A DNA stretch of 64,000 nt, taken from the NCBI RefSeq assembly GCF_007004545.3, contig NZ_CP045503.2, forward strand, positions 1,644,501 through 1,708,500. Reading direction: 5' to 3'. This stretch comes from Shewanella eurypsychrophilus. GTDB taxonomy: Bacteria; Pseudomonadota; Gammaproteobacteria; Enterobacterales; Shewanellaceae. This document shows positions 61,259-64,000 of this stretch, in pieces. How positions within the stretch are numbered: position 1 is the stretch's first letter; each line of letters opens with the position of its first letter. Under the pieces are notes generated by a model. The model was given only the letters and a program-made list of their open reading frames with translations. It had not been told where the DNA came from and ran no database searches. A program made the position numbers and the translations under genes.

Positions 61259-62077
61259 ATGATTTCGATAGATAAGTCAGCAATGAGCAAAAACCCAATC
61301 GATTTGAATAATTTGAGTCAGGAAAATACTGCACTGGAGATCCGTAACTTAGATCTTAAGTATGCTGACAAGCAGGCACTGTTTGATGTGTCGATGAAAA
61401 TTCCGCAAAAGCAAGTGACAGCTTTTATTGGTCCAAGTGGTTGTGGTAAGTCGACCTTATTACGTTGTATCAACCGCATGAATGATCTTGTTGATCACTG
61501 TCATATTAGCGGGGAGATCTTGCTTCATGGGCAGAACATCTACGATAAAAAAGTCGATGTTGCCGCGCTACGTCGAAATGTCGGTATGGTGTTTCAGCGT
61601 CCCAATCCATTTCCTAAGTCAATTTATGAGAATGTGGTTTATGGACTACGTCTGCAAGGGCTCAACAATCGACGCGATCTTGATGAAGCCGCTGAGCGTT
61701 CTTTGCGTGGCGCTGCTATCTGGGATGAAGTGAAAGATAGATTACATGACAATGCGTTTGGCCTTTCTGGTGGTCAGCAACAGCGTTTGGTGATAGCGCG
61801 TGCCATCGCGATTGAGCCTGAAGTACTGCTGCTCGATGAGCCAACCTCGGCGCTGGATCCTATTTCAACGCTGACGATTGAAGAGCTGATCACTGAGCTT
61901 AAATCGAAATATACGGTCGTCATAGTGACACACAACATGCAGCAGGCGGCTCGAGTGTCAGATCAAACTGCATTCATGTACATGGGCGAGCTGATTGAGT
62001 ATGCAGATACCAATACTATCTTCACGACCCCACAGAAACGTAAAACAGAAGATTACATCACTGGTCGCTACGGTTAA
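61259..62077 (+). CDS. pstB: phosphate ABC transporter ATPase
   Basis: Cytoplasmic ATPase of 272 residues that drives phosphate import. Walker [10 protein letters not shown] (about residues 60-68), Q-loop [18 protein letters not shown], signature [14 protein letters not shown], Walker [13 protein letters not shown] and switch [11 protein letters not shown] are all intact. The PNPFPKS loop is typical of PstB. TAGGAATA gives the ribosome site. Confidence 0.95.
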   Translation: MISIDKSAMSKNPIDLNNLSQENTALEIRNLDLKYADKQALFDVSMKIPQKQVTAFIGPSGCGKSTLLRCINRMNDLVDHCHISGEILLHGQNIYDKKVDVAALRRNVGMVFQRPNPFPKSIYENVVYGLRLQGLNNRRDLDEAAERSLRGAAIWDEVKDRLHDNAFGLSGGQQQRLVIARAIAIEPEVLLLDEPTSALDPISTLTIEELITELKSKYTVVIVTHNMQQAARVSDQTAFMYMGELIEYADTNTIFTTPQKRKTEDYITGRYG

Positions 62078-62134
62078 TACAGTACCTCGTTCCTATTGTT
62101 GATAGGATTGAATGGCAGAATAAGGTTAATACTG

Positions 62135-62845
62135 ATGGATAACATGAACTTAAATAAACACATCTCAGGTCAGTTTAATGCTGAGCTAGATGATATTCGT
62201 AATCGAGTGCTTGCAATGGGTGGCTTAGTTGAACGTCAGCTAGAGCAGTCATTGGATGCTATTGCGAGCTTAGATGCTGAATTGGCTCAGAGAGTCATAG
62301 ACGGTGATCACAAGGTCAATGGCATGGAAGTGTCTATTGATGAAGAGTGTACTCGGATCATTGCTAAGCGTCAGCCTGCAGCGAGCGATTTAAGATTAGT
62401 ATTGGCCATCTCTAAAACCATCACAGATTTAGAACGGATCGGTGATGCCTGTGTAAAAATAGCGAGCGCAGCGCTAGATAAACGTCTTAAAAATCAGCAA
62501 CCTTTACTTGTTAGCTTAGACAACATGGGACGTCACGCCACGCGTTTTCTGCACGGCACACTCGATGCGTTAGCGCGTATGGATGCAGATGCGGCTTTTG
62601 AGCTACATAAAGAAGACACCAAAATAGACCGAGAGTATGAAGCCACTATTCGTCAACTCATGACCTATATGATGGAAGATCCCCGCTCAATTCCGGAAAT
62701 CTTAGATGTACTTTGGGCTGCACGTGCCATTGAACGTGTAGGCGATCGCTGTCAGAACATCTGTGAATACGTCATCTATTATGTGAAAGGTAAGGATGTT
62801 CGTCATGTCTCCTATGAAGAGATGGAAAAAGATCTGAATCTCTAA
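62135..62845 (+). CDS. phoU: phosphate signalling protein PhoU
   Basis: A 236-residue, all-helical cytoplasmic protein that links the Pst transporter to the PhoR-PhoB sensor system and keeps the Pho regulon off when phosphate is plentiful. Two PhoU repeats with metal-binding acidic motifs are seen: [20 protein letters not shown] and [20 protein letters not shown]. The start at 62135 ([14 protein letters not shown]) fits the family; the frame is open to 62096. The operon ends here with a clear terminator. Confidence 0.94.
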   Translation: MDNMNLNKHISGQFNAELDDIRNRVLAMGGLVERQLEQSLDAIASLDAELAQRVIDGDHKVNGMEVSIDEECTRIIAKRQPAASDLRLVLAISKTITDLERIGDACVKIASAALDKRLKNQQPLLVSLDNMGRHATRFLHGTLDALARMDADAAFELHKEDTKIDREYEATIRQLMTYMMEDPRSIPEILDVLWAARAIERVGDRCQNICEYVIYYVKGKDVRHVSYEEMEKDLNL

Positions 62846-62867
62846 CCTAGAACCTAGCACCACGTAT

Positions 62868-62895
62868 AAAAATGCAGCTTTTTAGCTGCATTTTT
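62868..62895 (+). terminator. rho-independent terminator of the pst operon
   Basis: AAAAATGCAGCT (62868-62879), loop TTTT, AGCTGCATTTTT (62884-62895), then GTTTTT. The T-run follows in the plus direction. CTAG-rich sequence (AACCTAGAACCTAGC) precedes it. Confidence 0.92.
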
Positions 62896-63359
62896 GTTTT
62901 TACTATCCCCGTTATATTTTATTTAAGTAATTTAGTGCTACCTGTTACTCAGTTTTACCCATTAAATTAACGTATAGTTAAAGTATCTTTGTGTGTACAC
63001 AGGTTGCATTTAATAGAGACGAGTATAAGGCTTGTGCTAACCAGCGTAGCGTTTGATTGATATTCAATGGGATTTGTTGTCTTTCAGCCTCTTCATCGGG
63101 GTGAGCACGAGTATCTAGTTTCTGACTTTTTTGATTTGAGCTTATGCGTTACTGCATTCATAGCCAAGACTGCAAAAAAGTGCTGAATGACCTGAGTACA
63201 TAGCCGCTGAATATATAACCAAAGTGGCGTTCACAAATTGTGAGTTCCGGCACAGATACAGGTTTATAAAACTGTATGATGCCTCACCGTCTAATGTTGG
63301 CCGGGATCTCTTGTAGTTGAGTGAGTTGTATCAACTATTTGCTATTTTGCGAGAGTAGT
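62896..63359. other. intergenic region before the BetT-like gene
   Basis: About 460 bases without a credible gene. It contains a 13-base dyad TCACAA (63231-63236), A, TTGTGA (63238-63243), about 117 bases before the transporter start, which might be an operator. The promoter of the transporter gene must lie here, but I cannot place it. Confidence 0.4.
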
Positions 63360-64000
63360 ATGTCGATCAAAACTAGTATTAACCCCCCTGTTTTTTTCTC
63401 TTCCGTTTTTCTAATTGTGTTAATGGTGTTTGTTGCTGCCGTTTGGCCTGCACAAACACAAATTGTGTTTAAGTTTATTCAATCTTGGTTTGAAATGAAA
63501 ACTGGCTGGCTCTATATCTTAGGTGTAGCCATCTTCCTCATTTTCATCATCTTTGTTATGGTCAGCCGTTTCGGTGATATCAAATTAGGCCCAGATCATG
63601 CGGAGCCTGATTACAGCTATAAAAGCTGGATAGCCATGCTGTTTTCAGCGGGCATGGGTATCGGCTTGATGTTCTTTGGTGTTGCAGAACCTGTGATGCA
63701 CTATTTAGCGCCGCCAGATGCGACTCCTGAGACTATTCAAGCCGCTAAAGATGCCATGAAGATCACTTTCTTCCATTGGGGTATACATGCCTGGGCTATC
63801 TATGCTGTGGTAGCCCTAAGCTTGGCGTACTTTTCATATCGTCATAAGTTACCTCTTTTACCTCGAAGTGCACTCTACCCGCTAATTGGTGAGCGTATAT
63901 ATGGCCCAATTGGGCATGCGGTTGACACATTTGCAGTACTTGGCACCATGTTTGGTGTGGCGACATCCCTTGGTTTTGGTGTGTTACAGGTTAACTCAGG
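63360..64000 (+). CDS. BCCT-family transporter, BetT-like N-terminus (cut by window edge)
   Basis: The first 213 codons of a second betaine/choline/carnitine transporter. It opens MSIKTSINPPVFFSSVF and has membrane helices at about residues 13-32 and 51-72. The family signature is FSAGMGIGLMFFGVAEPVMH (near residue 100), followed by FFHWGIHAWAIYAVVALSLA. PPVFF and the motif forms resemble high-affinity choline transporter BetT. GAGAG lies just before the ATG. The rest lies beyond the window. Confidence 0.9.
   Translation, partial: MSIKTSINPPVFFSSVFLIVLMVFVAAVWPAQTQIVFKFIQSWFEMKTGWLYILGVAIFLIFIIFVMVSRFGDIKLGPDHAEPDYSYKSWIAMLFSAGMGIGLMFFGVAEPVMHYLAPPDATPETIQAAKDAMKITFFHWGIHAWAIYAVVALSLAYFSYRHKLPLLPRSALYPLIGERIYGPIGHAVDTFAVLGTMFGVATSLGFGVLQVNS

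Overview
The window is a stretch of gammaproteobacterial chromosome, most probably from a marine Shewanella. This assignment is inference from gene content and order: metA followed by a seven-gene isoleucine/valine degradation (ivd) operon, a propionate cluster with a GntR-type PrpR plus AcnD/PrpF, a YbiT-type ABC-F protein, and pstC-pstA-pstB-phoU with very large permeases. I see no rRNA, tRNA, CRISPR array, integrase or intact insertion sequence. Both edges cut through BCCT-family osmolyte/choline transporter genes.

Layout. 0-2.5 kb: truncated BCCT gene (minus), a four-box MetJ operator, metA, and five decayed tandem copies of the metA 3' end. 2.7-11 kb: ivdA-ivdG behind a LiuR-like operator, ending in a strong terminator. 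11-16.8 kb: small membrane protein, S9 peptidase lipoprotein, and a divergent cueR/copA pair with a textbook CueR promoter, followed by two diverged copies of the copA 3' end. 16.9-22 kb: small secreted protein, ybiT, an outer-membrane barrel protein, an M17 aminopeptidase and a LETM1-like protein. 22.2-29.4 kb: prpR-prpB-prpC-acnD-prpF, the 2-methylcitrate cycle, with PrpR boxes. The ivd operon produces propionyl-CoA, so the two blocks are metabolically linked. 29.4-32.8 kb: REP-like repeats, small membrane protein, methyltransferase, alpha/beta hydrolase and an orphan LanC-like protein. 32.8-37.8 kb: an arylsulfate sulfotransferase module (TetR regulator, DsbL/DsbI-type thiol oxidase pair, lipoprotein, OmpK/Tsx-type porin, AssT), closed by a diverged scrap of the LanC-like gene's 3' end. 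37.9-39.5 kb: AT-rich decayed DNA. 39.5-43.8 kb: acetyltransferase, tryptophan 2,3-dioxygenase, kynureninase-like enzyme, DUF4937 protein and transglutaminase-like protein. 43.9-48.2 kb: AraC and LysR regulators, SDR enzyme, RNase HI, and two 5'-truncated pseudogenes. 48.4-50.3 kb: nucleoside hydrolase plus ribokinase. 50.4-57 kb: DUF1415, LysE-type exporter, DUF4136 lipoprotein, Fur-controlled TonB receptor, cupin, DUF2797 and GcvR-like protein. 57-62.9 kb: Pho-box-driven pstC-pstA-pstB-phoU. 63.4 kb to the end: a BetT-like transporter start.

The least ordinary signal is repeated partial duplication of gene 3' ends. Downstream of metA (five copies) and copA (two copies) the copies lie in tandem. 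For the LanC-like gene the copy lies about 5 kb away, across the whole assT module. The copies differ from their parents largely by synonymous changes, so they look like pieces of diverged homologous alleles rather than slippage products. The LanC case has the geometry expected from single-crossover or site-specific insertion of the assT module at a gene 3' end.

All coordinates, motif matches and identity counts were read by eye. Family names come from recognising motifs and general sequence similarity, not from a database search.
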